The notes beneath the pieces are model-generated. The model saw only the letters and a list, made by a program, of their open reading frames with translations, searched no databases and had not been told where the DNA came from. Positions 33,300 through 45,526 of a stretch of DNA of 64,000 nt are shown here, piece by piece. The position numbers and the translations under genes were made by a program. Position 1 is the first letter of the stretch, and each line of letters opens with the position of its first letter. The stretch lies in assembly GCA_036874045.1 (NCBI GenBank), contig CM072342.1, positions 2,502,501-2,566,500 on the forward strand, written 5' to 3'. Source of the stretch: Cymodocea nodosa (taxonomy: Eukaryota; Streptophyta; Magnoliopsida; Alismatales; Cymodoceaceae).

Positions 33300-35749
33300 G
33301 GGGAAGAACCCTGATCTGAGAGTGGAGGGAATTGGGTCGCGCTCGAAATCAGATCTTGGGTTCTCAAAATCGTGGGACTGAAACGGAAGGGGGGAGGTCA
33401 AACGAAGAAATCAGAGAGATCTGAGAGTTTAGACAAATCAGAATCTTCCTCTGACTTTTTTCCAATAACAAGTGTTTTTTAAAATAGTTAAGATTATTTC
33501 GTCATCTATTGTATTAGTAAAAGTCAGCCTTAAACTCCTAATTTTTGCAAAAACTTCAATCCGTAAGAATTATTATTATTATTATTATTCTTATAAAAAA
33601 TAATTTTAATTTATTTATTTATTTTAAATGTGTATATTGTCATCATCAGTATCTGAATTTTAATAAAAAATTTGAAATTCACAATTATAGCTGATTTAAT
33701 CACCTAAAATTGATTTAAAACAAAATGGTGTCAAGGACATTTTATTTTTATTTCCATTTGTTCTCCTGTGTTGGAAACCAGGGAACCCTGACTACGTTAA
33801 AAACCATGTAAATTCCTTTTAACCGCTTTCCAGACTCACCCAAGTTATTTTAATTCTGTATTTTTACGTTTATGAAAAAAAATAAAATTAAAAGTGTTTA
33901 TCAATTTAACTATTACAATCATTTTTTAGCATTTTGAAACGTACACGTGAAGATGAAACAACTTTGACAACTTACACCTTGTCTCTTCTTTAAGTCTCAA
34001 GCAGGCATTTTTTTGGTAAAGGAAGGAAAAAATGCGTCCGTCGGTCATTCAAACGCACATCTTTGACTAATCCGGGATCCACTGCATCGGCATTAGGGCA
34101 TCGCCTTTAATAACATACTACTTTTGACTACGTGAACTTAGATCAAAATCTAAAACGATGACGTTTTTTAGTCTGAAAGAATACATTGTAAATGGTAAAT
34201 CTCTAGACTGAAATAGTTTTTTAAAAAAATAATATTATTTATCTTTTATTTCAAGTTCGCCTACGACCCAGTCTAAGAAGTTCCAAGTTTTTTTTTATTC
34301 CACGTTTATTTTAAATTCAAAAGTTCAAGATTTTTTTTTTTTCTAGAAATCGAGAAAAGTCTTACGTAACAAAATTTAAATTAATATATAAAGTCTTATT
34401 TTAACTTTCTTTATTTGTTGTCGATTGATTTTGATGGAAGGAAGACTCTCCTCCTCTTCGATATTCTCCGGTGATAATTGTTACTTTTGGATTTATTTTG
34501 AGACTACGACATATATTCTGGTAATTAGTATCCTTCGTGTCTTAAAATCTCAACCACTCAATTCTGAGGATAACCGTGTAAAATTAGAAAAATGAAAACC
34601 CCCCAAAGAAGTCCGGATTCAAACCATCTATTTGTCGTTTTATGCATGGATCGATTTGCCCCGGCAACCATTCTGAATGAGCATTGATTTGGTTTAATCG
34701 ATGACTAAATTATTTTAACAACTCCAGCAACAATACTACTGTTACGCAATTAATTCACATCGTCATTGACGTTTGAAATTTTATTTTTATTTCTCTGCTC
34801 TTTAACATGCATCTACTACGTTTTTTCGTTCCTACAGGGGCGGATCCGACGCGATTAGTATTTTGATGGTCAAATTCAATTGACCGAGCACGTCTAATGT
34901 TCGTATTATAGCATTTGTATTTTGTATCGGGGGAATGATTTTAATTTATATTTTTATAATATATGGTATACATGGGTCATAATTTCATAGTTCAACGGTT
35001 GAACCACCGGAATAGATCAGAAAATTCTATGAAAAATTATGCATGATGATATATCATTGCACACGATGAAGAAGAAAGGGGATAAATGATAAAGGGTATC
35101 TCTATCTCAATCGCCCTGATCGTCTAAGGAAGACATGAGTAAATAATAATAATCTTCTGATTGACTTTTCACTTTTTCGGATAAAGACCCTTGCGTTATA
35201 ACCAATCAATATAACTAAATCATCAATTCTCTCTTTCACATGCACGTTCTCTTTTTATTATGTTATGTAGATATATTTTTTTAATTAACATACATCGCTT
35301 CTGACGACCACATGACAGCCCTCTTCTTTTGAGGCATCAATGGTTCTCTGCTCCTCCCTCGTTCTTTACTGTTTCTCCTTTTTTATACTGAGGCCATCAC
35401 TTCCCCTCTTTCATCTCCTCCTCCTCTTCCTCGTTTCCAGTGACTTACCGAACAGAAAACAAAGTAAGAGTCTTTCTCCTGCCATAGCTTGGCCTAGAAG
35501 ATTACCACGGAGTCGTCGTTCACTAACGATCAAGAGGAACGCAATCTTCTTTCTTTTCTTTTTCTTTTCTTTTTTCGGAACTGTAGAGGAACGTAGTCCT
35601 GACAAATGGATTTTATTCAAAGATGGAATATTCCAGTTCAATTGAAGAAAAGCTAAAAGACGCGGCCATAGGCAAGAAATATAATAGTAGCATAATATGG
35701 TCCATAAACAGTAACAAAACCTTGAAAGCGCAGCAAGAAACAATTATAT
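33300..35749. other. Intergenic region between PLP-fold and CDCA7-like genes
   Basis: Contains the promoter and leader of the PLP-fold gene (right of 33300) and the 3' UTR of the CDCA7-like gene (left of 35750). The middle is A+T-rich with an ATT microsatellite at about 33570-33592. The sequence TACAGGGGCGGATCC near 34836 resembles the start of plant transposon-derived repeats, but no ends were found. No gene is supported. Confidence 0.5.
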
Positions 35750-38661
35750 TCAGGGTTTAAACACACGTTTCCTCAGTCGTCCATCTGAATTTGGCGTACA
35801 ACCCCAAGAAAAATCCTTCACCTTTCTCTTCTTATCATAGTCAAGCATCAGCATTTGTCCTTTCAGGATTCCTTTGCTCCTCAGCCTATGTGCAATGCAA
35901 TCTTGACTTGGTGTGGGTGCCGAAGAACGATTGCCATTCTTTATTTTGTTCTTATCAGACATAAGCATTTGTTTTTCTTTGTTGCGTTCATTGCACCCCA
36001 GATTTCCTCCAGCAACACAGTCCAGGCTAGTTTTGCAGTTCTCCACCTCACCTCCTTGCCTGTTTTCGCCAGATTGATCTGTACCAGTACTGCATCCACT
36101 GTTGCTGTTCTCATATGCATTAGTAGCCACACTTTCGACCATAAATTCCGAAGTAGCTGACATGGCAACTGCAGCCACGCTTTCACTCATGCTTGATTTT
36201 TCTCCTTCAGCTTGCAAAATAACATCACTGGCACTCTCGTCTGAGTTCTCAGTTTTGCTCCCGTTTAGCAGATTATTATTATCAACAGTGGACTCCACCT
36301 TGTGCTCCAGCGTAAGGCTACTGCTGGGTTCAAAATGGTCTTCATTATCATTAAATGGCAGTGACTTCTTGGCAGAGCTTGGATCAGCTGAACGTGGCTT
36401 TTCCACGTTTGTTTCAAGTCGTCTGGTTTGGATGAGATAATGGGCAACTGATTTGTATCCAAGACTGCAACACTGTCCAAAGAAAAGGCAACCATTAGCC
36501 TACATAACATCATTTGAAATGATACAATGATATGAACAATCAAGGGAACTTACTCTCCGGTAAAGAGGCCCAGTAGGAGGCCATCCCTTCTTTACTCGGC
36601 AGATGCTGCAATTACAGATTCCTCGACAAACTGGACAAATCCAGTCAGAATTTTTGTTCACTTCAAGTACATTCTCACCATATCTGCATAAAATGTAAAT
36701 ACATTCGACAAGAAGTGTGAAATAAGAACATGTTCTATGTAATATAGAACATAGTTTTTTTTCGTTTTAAATAAGAACATGTTTTACATATAAAATTTCA
36801 TTTTAAGATGTAATTGATAAATTGTGAGAGGTAAGTTACATCTAGAATTTTTTTTAAAATGTTTTACAACTTCCAGTTATTTTTGCATACAACCGTATAT
36901 TGAAATAAAAGTTGTAAAAAATAGTAGTAAGTTGTGAACGATTTTGGGGAACTACAGACATAACTTACCACTTACAACTTAAAAACAACATTGTTTTTAT
37001 CTAAAACCAGAAAAAACGCCCATAGCTATATAGCTGTAGAGCGTACTGGAAAATCACCAATTAAATATATTAAACAAATTGTTCTGCATCTATAGTTCCA
37101 TTCTAAAAGCATCTTTGATTCTGTAATTGTTGTGAACTAAAAATCCAGAACCAAGTACATACATGAAGTAGCGATATCAAAATTAAGCCTGCAACAATGA
37201 TTATGCCCAAAAGTGTGATAAAATTCATAGGGACCGTGCATTTTCCTGCATTAAAATCTAAATATTAGAATTTAGTTTTTCATGAGTTAAAATAAACTTG
37301 AATATTATAATATTATTTAATATAATTATTAGCATGAGATAACTGATATATTATTGTAATTATGCTAACAATATATATTATATGTTATAATTAACATTGA
37401 TCAATAAATATGATTTAATATTAATCAGTGAAATATTATTATTATTATTATTGACACAATAAATAGTATTCTAGACATCTTGCTGGCACTTATTAAAGAC
37501 CTATTGATTTATGTTTCAGCATCTTCCCTGTAACAAGATAATTATTACACAAAAACCCAAGTGATTAAGTATCTAATGGACACCCTCGACAAATGCTCAA
37601 TAGATGTTTTCTCGCAGATGAAGTGTTCGACGAATGTGTTTTCTCAAATAAGTAAATAAAAACTACACTACGGTGTCGAAAAGTGTGACGTATTGCTCTT
37701 TACTTTGAATACAAAACAGCAAATGGAAAGAAAATTAGATGATCGATGACTACCTCATGAATAAGCAATCTCCACAGAACTGTCCTTGGAGAGTTTCGCA
37801 TCTACTACATTGGGTATGATGACCAAGCGTCTTCTGCCTGAGTGAAGAAGAGGGATAAATTTTGAGAAAGGTTGGATCCACTGGCTATCAATTTATCAAC
37901 TAGTGCACATATTGTTCCTATATATGCTAGATGACGACAAGTATAAACAAGAAACATATGAAACGTATAAGTGAATCAGCTACAATTTCACCGAACATCC
38001 AAAAATAGGAGCGACAAGCACGGACGGAGCAATGCAAAATACAGAGATTAGATTTCAACCTGCATTGGTGACAGGTTTTCCCATTGATCTGATCATAGAC
38101 ACGCTTCCCGTCTGGACCGCGACCGTCGACAAAGAGAGTCCAAGCAGTCTGATAAGAACCCAACAGCTTATCATGTTCTTCCGTATAAGCTTCGTCCTGA
38201 CAAACCACCTCTACTCTCCTCCCCCTCCGCTTCTTCTCCTGCTCCTTGTGAAAACCGACTTCGACGTAGCTAACCGGAGTCGAGGTCTGCAATCTGTGCA
38301 AAAGAAACGATAAAACCCCAAACCACCACAACACAAAACCTCAGTCTCCCAAACAGCAACCGAGAAAGAACCTACATTTTAGCGGAGGAAAAAGGAAAAG
38401 ACAGCAGAGCAAAAGGAGAGTTTAGAACCTGGATGAGCGCCTGGGTGTAGACTTGGGGGTTTTCCTGGGAAAAGCGCGACGACGAGGGGTGGAGGGGAGG
38501 AGATGGTGGGACTTGAGCTCAAGGGCGAGATCAGCGATCCCGAGCTTCCTCATGCGTTCCAGGTTCTCTCTGATCCTCTCATCCCGGCACCGCTCGTATC
38601 CATTGTCCTTCGCGGAGAACCATTGCGGCGGCGGGGCCGGGGATGATCTCACGGACACCAT
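35750..38661 (-). CDS. CDCA7-like 4CXXC-R1 zinc-finger protein
   Basis: The zf-4CXXC_R1 domain defines CDCA7 homologues, which in animals recruit the HELLS remodeller for DNA methylation; plant members have been linked to DDM1 and CG methylation. Five minus-strand exons (38429-38661, 38060-38293, 37754-37837, 36554-36683, 35750-36472) join in frame to 467 residues. The zinc finger, about residues 150-224, reads TCHQCRQKTLGHHTQCSRC, GQFCGDCLFMRYGENV, WICPVCRGICNCSICR, GWPPTGPLYRR: ten or more cysteines in CxxC pairs across four exons. The gap between the second and third cysteine pairs is shorter than in human CDCA7, as in the plant class. LGYKSVAHYLIQTRR follows, then an acidic/serine-rich C tail of about 200 residues ending in a basic patch (RLRKRVFKP). 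The exon 5 acceptor (36473) gives CCSLGYKS. The neighbour is the PLP-fold gene on the same strand, an adjacency I recall in Arabidopsis too. Confidence 0.9.
36684..37753 (-). other. Long third intron of the CDCA7-like gene
   Basis: About 1.07 kb, very A+T-rich, with ATT/TAA microsatellite-like stretches around 37435-37452. It holds no open frame and no recognisable element. Confidence 0.7.
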
Positions 38662-39524
38662 CGACGGCGCTCTCTCTCTCCCTCTCTCTCGATTGCCCGG
38701 CGCCGCGAGGTGACGAGGGAGATGGCAACGGACGGGCGCTTGGATTGTGGTGCAAAAGGCGGGATATGACGAGGATTGCGCCAGGTGGACCTACGTGAGG
38801 ATCCGACGGTTGAAAAGGGTTTGGGAATATGTCAGGTTCTTGGTCCTCGTATATTAATTCTTTTCACAATAATAGCACTTATTTTTCTCTAGTAAATCTT
38901 TATGGAATCCTTCCGTTTAACGAGAAAGTCATACCTCGCATTTCATACGTTTCAACCACGTCAATACCTTTTCTCATGAGATTTAATCTGAGAATAATCA
39001 TTTAAACCATTTGACAATATCATCATTATAATTAATCAGAATCTATTTGCCTGCTAAATCCTAAAAGCTAACATCTATAAAATACACTTGGAAGCTAACT
39101 TTTACATTTCGCTAAAAGCGATTCCGGATGGAAAGAACCTTTTGGATCAAAAGTTCGTACACAAAAAAAATCTTGGTACGTGAAGTCATTCTAGTGAGAA
39201 TTGGCAGGGTATTTATCGAACGCTCTAGATTATTCTTACAAATAAAACAGTACTGCAAAATTGATAAATGCTCAAAAATTAAACCAATGATTTCAGATCT
39301 AATTACAGGATTCTTAGGTTTATGCTGACGTTGCACGTAAGAACATACCGCGTCTTGAATATATTTATGTTTCTTGCAGAATGCAGATGAGAATTTAACA
39401 TAAAGTAGAGCATCAAACTTCAGCTGGCAGTTGATTTTCTTCCCTACGACTCGGGTTTCATACTTACATTACAATTTCCTTCCCAGTCGTTTGCGGTTTG
39501 CTGCAGTTGAGACTGGTAAAACCA

Positions 39525-39555
<31 letters not shown>

Positions 39556-39614
39556 CACCCAACTTCAGCTGATGGTTGATGATCGTCCATTCCATGACAC
39601 AGCCGGTGCGTGCA
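38662..39614. other. CDCA7-like promoter and SnRK2 3' UTR
   Basis: From 38662 to about 38830 the sequence is G+C-rich with CTCTCTCTCCCTCTCTCTC (38670-38690), the likely leader and core promoter of the CDCA7-like gene. From about 39400 to 39614 it is the SnRK2 3' UTR, including a run of 29 A (39524-39552, U in the mRNA). Confidence 0.55.
39524..39552 (-). repeat. 29-nt homopolymer in the SnRK2 3' UTR
   Basis: An uninterrupted run of 29 A on the + strand, which would be U29 in the kinase mRNA, begins 62 nt after the stop codon. Such runs are prone to length change and sequencing error. Confidence 0.9.
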
Positions 39615-42600
39615 TCACATTGCATACACTATTTCCCCGCTGCTGTCTATTATGTCAAGCTCAGGGTCTGAGTCCAGATCATCCATATCGTCGTCCATAT
39701 CAAGGTAGTCTGGGAAATCAACATTGATACGTGAACCAGCTGGAGGTATTGTCGCTTCTGCAACGATTTGCATGATCTCATCGACGCTCTGCATCGGTTG
39801 GTCTGGCTCTTCAAAATGGTTGGACATGTTTTTGTCCATAAGATCAGAAGGAAGATTCTCAAGAAACCATGGCAAGTTACGGATCTCGGGTATTGTTATT
39901 CTCTGCAGTTTGAAAACAAGTCTATTGTTGATGAGAAAGTGGAAGCTTCTGATTCTAATATTAAATGATTATACGTCCATGTGGACTCCGTTCACAGAAG
40001 CAACTGAGCAGGTCATGAACGGCCCTCTAGGGAAAAAAAATAAACGTAAAAGAAACAACACCTACAGTAAACAGCTGCTCTAATGGAACCACAGCACATC
40101 TACATTCGATCACTAGCTTGATTTGATTGTGGAACATGAACAGACGAATGAAGTGCTTGATTGACTGAATTCATGTAGGGTTTTGCATTTTGTGTGGATT
40201 TAGAACCTCAAAACAGAATCAATACCCCAGATTGTAAGAGAAGTGCCCAAATCATTGCTTGGTTTGCTTTCAACTACCTAATTAACTTTTCTTTTTCATT
40301 ACCGACCATGATCCCAGACCTCCACAACCTATGCAACCTCCGAGTAGCTGTCCTATCGATAAAAGAAATTACCCAGATCCTAAAATGACAGGCATATCAA
40401 AGTTGCTGTTCGCTTTATGACTCCAAACTGGAACCATGACTCAGAAGAAGGCTCATACCCAAGGAAAGATAAAAATAAAATAGCATGTTTGAAACATCTA
40501 AGAAATTAAAAGAAGTGGTAAACTACCTTCTCAACTAAGATTAGGTACAATTTGCCTTGTTATGCTTACCAAAACAAACAACTTGATGATTACTCCAATT
40601 TGACAAGTGAAAAAACAATGGAATAAAACAGTGTTATACCACACACCTTAGCAGGATTAGCCTCAAAAATTCTTGAGATGAGGTACTGACATTCCTGAGA
40701 TATATGCACGTAATCTGGAATGGAATACTGAACATTCAGAATCCGCTGGAAAAAACATGGCAAAACATTAGTTTGGCTGCTATATTCAATCCATATTGAA
40801 AAGAAACATCACAAGTTCGCAACAGAAACTGGAAAACCTGTAATGTCTTTCGAAAATTCTTTGGTTCCTCAGGGTCTTCGAATGGATATGCACCGACTAG
40901 CATCACATAAAGAGTCACCCCACAAGACCATACATCTGCGATCTGCAAGGAAAATTGGATTAGAAGAGACCAACTATTAGTAGCTATGATACCTGGGTAT
41001 GGATATGGATAAAGCATGCACATGGATACCAATATCGACACCTCAAATTTACAAATTTATGGTACAGATAAGGGGTACAAGTATCACTTCTAATAAAGTG
41101 GATACGTGACATCAATACAAGGAGAAATGGTTCTTTAAATAGTTATAGTTTTGCTAAAGATCTTCATAAGATAACCAACAAAGAAGAAGTAAACCTAAAT
41201 AGAATATCTAAAAGGGTGTGTGCAATGGCTATGAGAATCAGAATCGTGCAACATTACGTGCATACTGGTGTTGATACATGGAGTAGAGGTATTTGGATAC
41301 CATAGATTAGCATAATAGATGCATACATACATATATGTATATATAGGCGTTGAGGGGAGAGAGAGAGAGAGAAAGAGAAATATGGATAATCCTGCTTTAG
41401 ATAATAGCATAAAATATTTTCCATAGAAATCTTGTAGTAAAAACTAAAAAGGTACCAAGTGCGCAAATCAGAAATGAGGCAAATGCGACTAGTGTAATAA
41501 AGTAGAATGTGTCTGTGGCACCTAATTTTTCAATTATCCTATTTTCAAAAAAAAATAAATTTATATATTTAGTAAAAATATAAATTATAATATGCTGAGA
41601 CTTAAAACAGCTTGATTAGGAATTGTGAAAAAAGATATAAATTTATGTAATTCAAACCATAGATAGAAGTATATGAAAGAAAATGATTTATGTGGCTGAC
41701 ACATCATTTTTTCCCCAACAGGCTTGAAGATGGCAATTCGATAATTCATTCACAAATATAAATTTACTTTTGCATCAGAGAAAATTCAGAAAACAAATTA
41801 CCTATAGAGGTGCTGGAATAATAATGGCTACAATAGAATAGATTTTTTATAATCTTCTAACAGCAGCGTAAGAAGTAGATAATCAGATTGTGAAACCTTA
41901 CTGCCCATCTCCCAGTCCCCCCACCCCCTCCCTTCCCAAACCCCAAAAAAACGGAAGAACGCAACTAAGGGACTACAAGTGGGGGAGACAAAAATACCTT
42001 GCCGTCATACTCCTTCTTGAGTAACACTTCGGGAGCAATGTATGCTGGAGTGCCAACAGTACTCTTTGGCTGTGAATGTAGAACCGAGGACTGGGATTTC
42101 AAAAAAAAGGACAGTTAAATGTAAAAATTCACATAATTTTTATAAAAAGTGTAACGCAAATACCTACTTTTGCATGAACTCAACCGATCATTAAAATGCG
42201 CCAAGCATCAAATCATTCTTACTATTTATTTTAGTTTTTTTACATTTTTCAGCAAAAATATCCCCACAAGTGCACTTCAAATGAAAGGGGACATTGATAG
42301 GAATAGATTCTATGAGATGGTCTTCAAGGACATAAAAAACCATGGTAGAGCTTCCTACCAATAGTCACTAACTCAATGCAAACAAATTTCGTTGTGTAAT
42401 ATAAGCATACAATACGGAAGTACCTTGGAATAGCCAAAGTCACATATCTTGAGACGAGGAGCAGGGCTCCCATCTAACAATGTATTCTCCAACTTTAGAT
42501 CTCGATGGCAAACTTGCTGGCCAAAAAGCACAGAAAATTATTTAATAACTATAATATCAATCTGAAAAATAATTAATCATGTGAAAACATCTAGATTCAA

Positions 42601-45526
42601 TTTAATTACCATTGAATGACAGTAGCTAACTCCTGAAACAAGCTGCTGGAAAAAGAACCGAGCCTGTGCATAGAAGAAGTCATTTGAAAAGGACCAGCAG
42701 TTTCATAAGCCAATAGTTTCACATAGCCCACCTCATCCTCGCTAAAACGACCAGCAGCACAAATCCTCTCAAAAAGCTCCCCTCCAGAAGCATATTCCAT
42801 CACAATGGCCAAATGAGTTGGTGTCAGTATGACCTGAAATAGGTACGAGAATAAGATCATAACAGAGATGCTCCAAAAATATGATCATGTGAAGAACAGT
42901 ACCTCTTTGAACCTAACAATATTTGGATGCCTCAGAGATCTATGATTGATAATCTCTCGTTGTACATTTTCATCAATCTGATAGAAAAGTTATCGGTAAC
43001 AGCTAGTGTTAGCAAAAAAGGGTCAGCTGTAACCACACAAAAAAAAATCATTGATCGAGTGCAAGGAAAAAAACCACAACCAAATATCAATACAAAAAAA
43101 ATCCCAAATCTAGAATTCCTAAATAATTATACTATTATAAAGAGAAGAGGAGAGAGAACAAGTGGACTGGCCTGTTAATTGCAAGTTTAATTTCACATTT
43201 ATCCATCCATAATCCATTGGTTCAAAATAAAACAAAAGGGTGAAAAAAGCAATTAAATCATGGTGAAGTAACTGAATGATGGTTGTATCATGAATTGTGG
43301 GCATAGAACAGAGACGATGGAGAGAGAGAGAGAGAGAGAGTGTGTGTGTGTGTGTATGGGGGGGTGTTGAGGAGGGGAAAAAGAAGAATGTGAGAAGAAA
43401 AAGAAGGAAAGAAAAAACATATTTACATTATTGCTATGCGAAGTCATGATTTTGTATATATACTTTTTTATGAATTTTTTTAAAATATTATATTATTAAG
43501 TAATTAATTTATATTTAATATAAACCAAAAATATAAAATATCATTACGTACAATTTGCATGTGCTGTTTGCTACTACGTGATAATGAGGAGACCAACCAG
43601 GACATTCTCACTCGTGCCGGAATCCTTTAACATCTATGTCCCATTAAAATGTTTTCTAACCCACTTCAACTAATTTGAAACGTTGATAATTTCTTACGTG
43701 TTTTTTGTTCAAATGCCTTTGCTAATGCATCATTTTATGTGAATACTACTTTTATATTTAATATTTCTCTAATATTCTTCATAACATTCGAACTTTGCTT
43801 AAATGTCTATCAGTTAAAATAAAATAGCATGCCGTTGTATTATCGTTAATTCCAAGTGAAGTGACATTGGTGCCCTCGATTATTTGCAGTAGTAACTCTT
43901 ATTTTTTTCACCACCACCCAAGTCTACCACAACATCACCTCCACCGTAATTCCCTCACTCTTTTTTTCTTCTCCTCGTACACAAATGGCTCATGTATGTT
44001 GCCCTCGAGGAATCTTTCTTTCATCACGAACAGACACACCACCACCGCCACCAAGATCTCCCTCCCTCTCTCTCTAGAGTTCTCCCAGCCACCACACGTC
44101 CCCTACATCAACTCCCCCCCTCCTCTCATTACTCTCCCATATAGTCCACTTTTCCTCACCGACGCAGCCACCACCCTCTCTCTCTTCTCCCTCTCGTTCC
44201 TACCTTTCTCACACAACGCAAACACCACTATACCACCAGAGACTCACAACTTCCTCCCATGTAGGAGTAAGAGGTTCACATATTCACCACTATATATACC
44301 ATTACAGATTCACAACTTCTCACAAACACCATCATGTTCTAGATAGCAACGCCACAACAATTCTCACATGTAGGCATCGACACAATCTAAGGTTGATGTA
44401 GGTGGTTGGCGATGAGGGGGCGCTGAAGATCGATGATGATGGGTTATTTGCCGTCTAGAAGAGGGGAAAGAGGAGGGAGGGACGATGTGTAAAAGGTTGC
44501 GAAGAGGAAGACTGAAAGAGAAGGGAAATGGTGACTTGGTAATTCCATGCTGATAGAGTTAAGTTAAACAAACCGTAGGAGTGGCACGGGACGCAACGAA
44601 AGCTAGCAATAAAAGCATCTAAACAAGCTCTTTCCCTTAAGGAGGATATTGAAGAAAATTTGACATAAGGAAGACATTAACGTAAAAATCTTATAATATG
44701 AGAGATGACTGCGTCATTTTAGGCAGATTAACAACAAAATACCAAGCTTTCACAATTGTGAATTTCCAATTTGAAGAAAATCCCCAAAAAGGGTTCTGGG
44801 GGGGGGGGGGGGGGGGGGGGGGTGTAAAGGTTCTTGTCGGGAAGGTTCATGACGCTTGCCATTTCAGGCAGATTCTGATACCTCAAACGTCTAACTCTTA
44901 CATTCCAGCCTTAGCTATTCAGATAACCAAAACCTGCAAACTTGCAAGAACAATCAACAGTTACTGCAGAAGGTGGTGAAACCAGCATCCCTCAACACCC
45001 CTGGCTAAACCAGACAAGGTGTATGTCAACATGCATGCCAATCACTTTAATAACTAAGCAACTATTCTTGTCCTCCACCCCCACCTCATTCGAAAAGAAA
45101 TGTGAATGAAAATTCTACCCAGAAAGGAGCATCTTAATTCCCAATTTTAAGATGGACTAGAGCTCATCTCAATTTATGCAAACCAAAAGACGCCCTTCTT
45201 CACTAGGAAGAAGAGGCTTTCCAAGTAGGAACTAAGGAACCCACTTCACAGTCCGACTCATACCACGATCAAAAGAAATTTACAAGTCTTCGTACTGAGA
45301 AGAGAGATCTATTTTCGTCGCAATCAAGAAAAAAGAAAGAAAGACCAACCTTTTCACCACGCTCGATGTACTTGACAGCAACAAGCTCCCGGCTGAGTTT
45401 GTCCCTCATCAGTCTGGCGATGCCGAAGTTTCCCGATCCAATATCCTTCACCAGCTCGTACCGATCACTGTCGTGCATTATCGGGAGGTCCATCCCCGGC
45501 CCGACGGTCAAGGCCGAGCGATCCAT
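39615..45526 (-). CDS. SnRK2 protein kinase, subclass III (OST1/SnRK2.6-type)
   Basis: Subclass III SnRK2s are the main ABA-activated Ser/Thr kinases; they are held inactive by clade A PP2Cs and phosphorylate ABF/AREB bZIPs, SLAC1 and other targets. Nine exons, each a multiple of three: 45350-45526, 42903-42977, 42732-42833, 42610-42663, 42424-42516, 41998-42090, 40838-40942, 40647-40745, 39615-39902, giving 361 residues (Arabidopsis OST1 has 362). Visible are the glycine loop IGSGNFG (30-36), catalytic VAVKY with Lys52, [14 protein letters not shown], the activation loop with both regulatory serines in [20 protein letters not shown], the SnRK2 box (LMDKNM... [11 protein letters not shown]) and an acidic ABA box ending SSGEIVYAM. 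Intron 1 is 2.37 kb. The start aligns with OST1; an in-frame GTG further up is not an ATG. Upstream lie an AUG-stop mini-uORF and a hairpin. Confidence 0.97.
43319..43368. repeat. Compound (AG)n(TG)n microsatellite
   Basis: An AG run passes directly into a TG run and then a G7 tract. It lies inside SnRK2 intron 1. Confidence 0.9.
44798..44822. repeat. 25-nt guanine run in SnRK2 intron 1
   Basis: Unbroken G25 on the + strand, which is the template strand of the kinase gene. Long G runs form quadruplexes and are often mis-assembled, so its exact length is doubtful. Confidence 0.85.

Larger units (their letters stand above)
42978..45349 (-). other. First intron of the SnRK2 gene
   Basis: 2.37 kb without a supported gene. 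It carries an AG/TG compound microsatellite (43319-43355), a run of 25 G (44798-44822) and a C/T-rich plus-strand stretch (about 43900-44300) that is open by composition only. Introns near the 5' end often carry enhancing elements, but none can be read here. Confidence 0.7.

Noticed and set aside
34836-34990. Transposon beginning at GGGGCGGATCC
   Set aside because: The opening looks like known plant repeats, but no terminal repeats, duplication or coding remnant could be found.
43861-44346. 161-codon open frame rich in Pro, Ser, Thr and His
   Set aside because: It comes from a C/T-rich tract inside SnRK2 intron 1, has no domain, and its composition explains the lack of stops.
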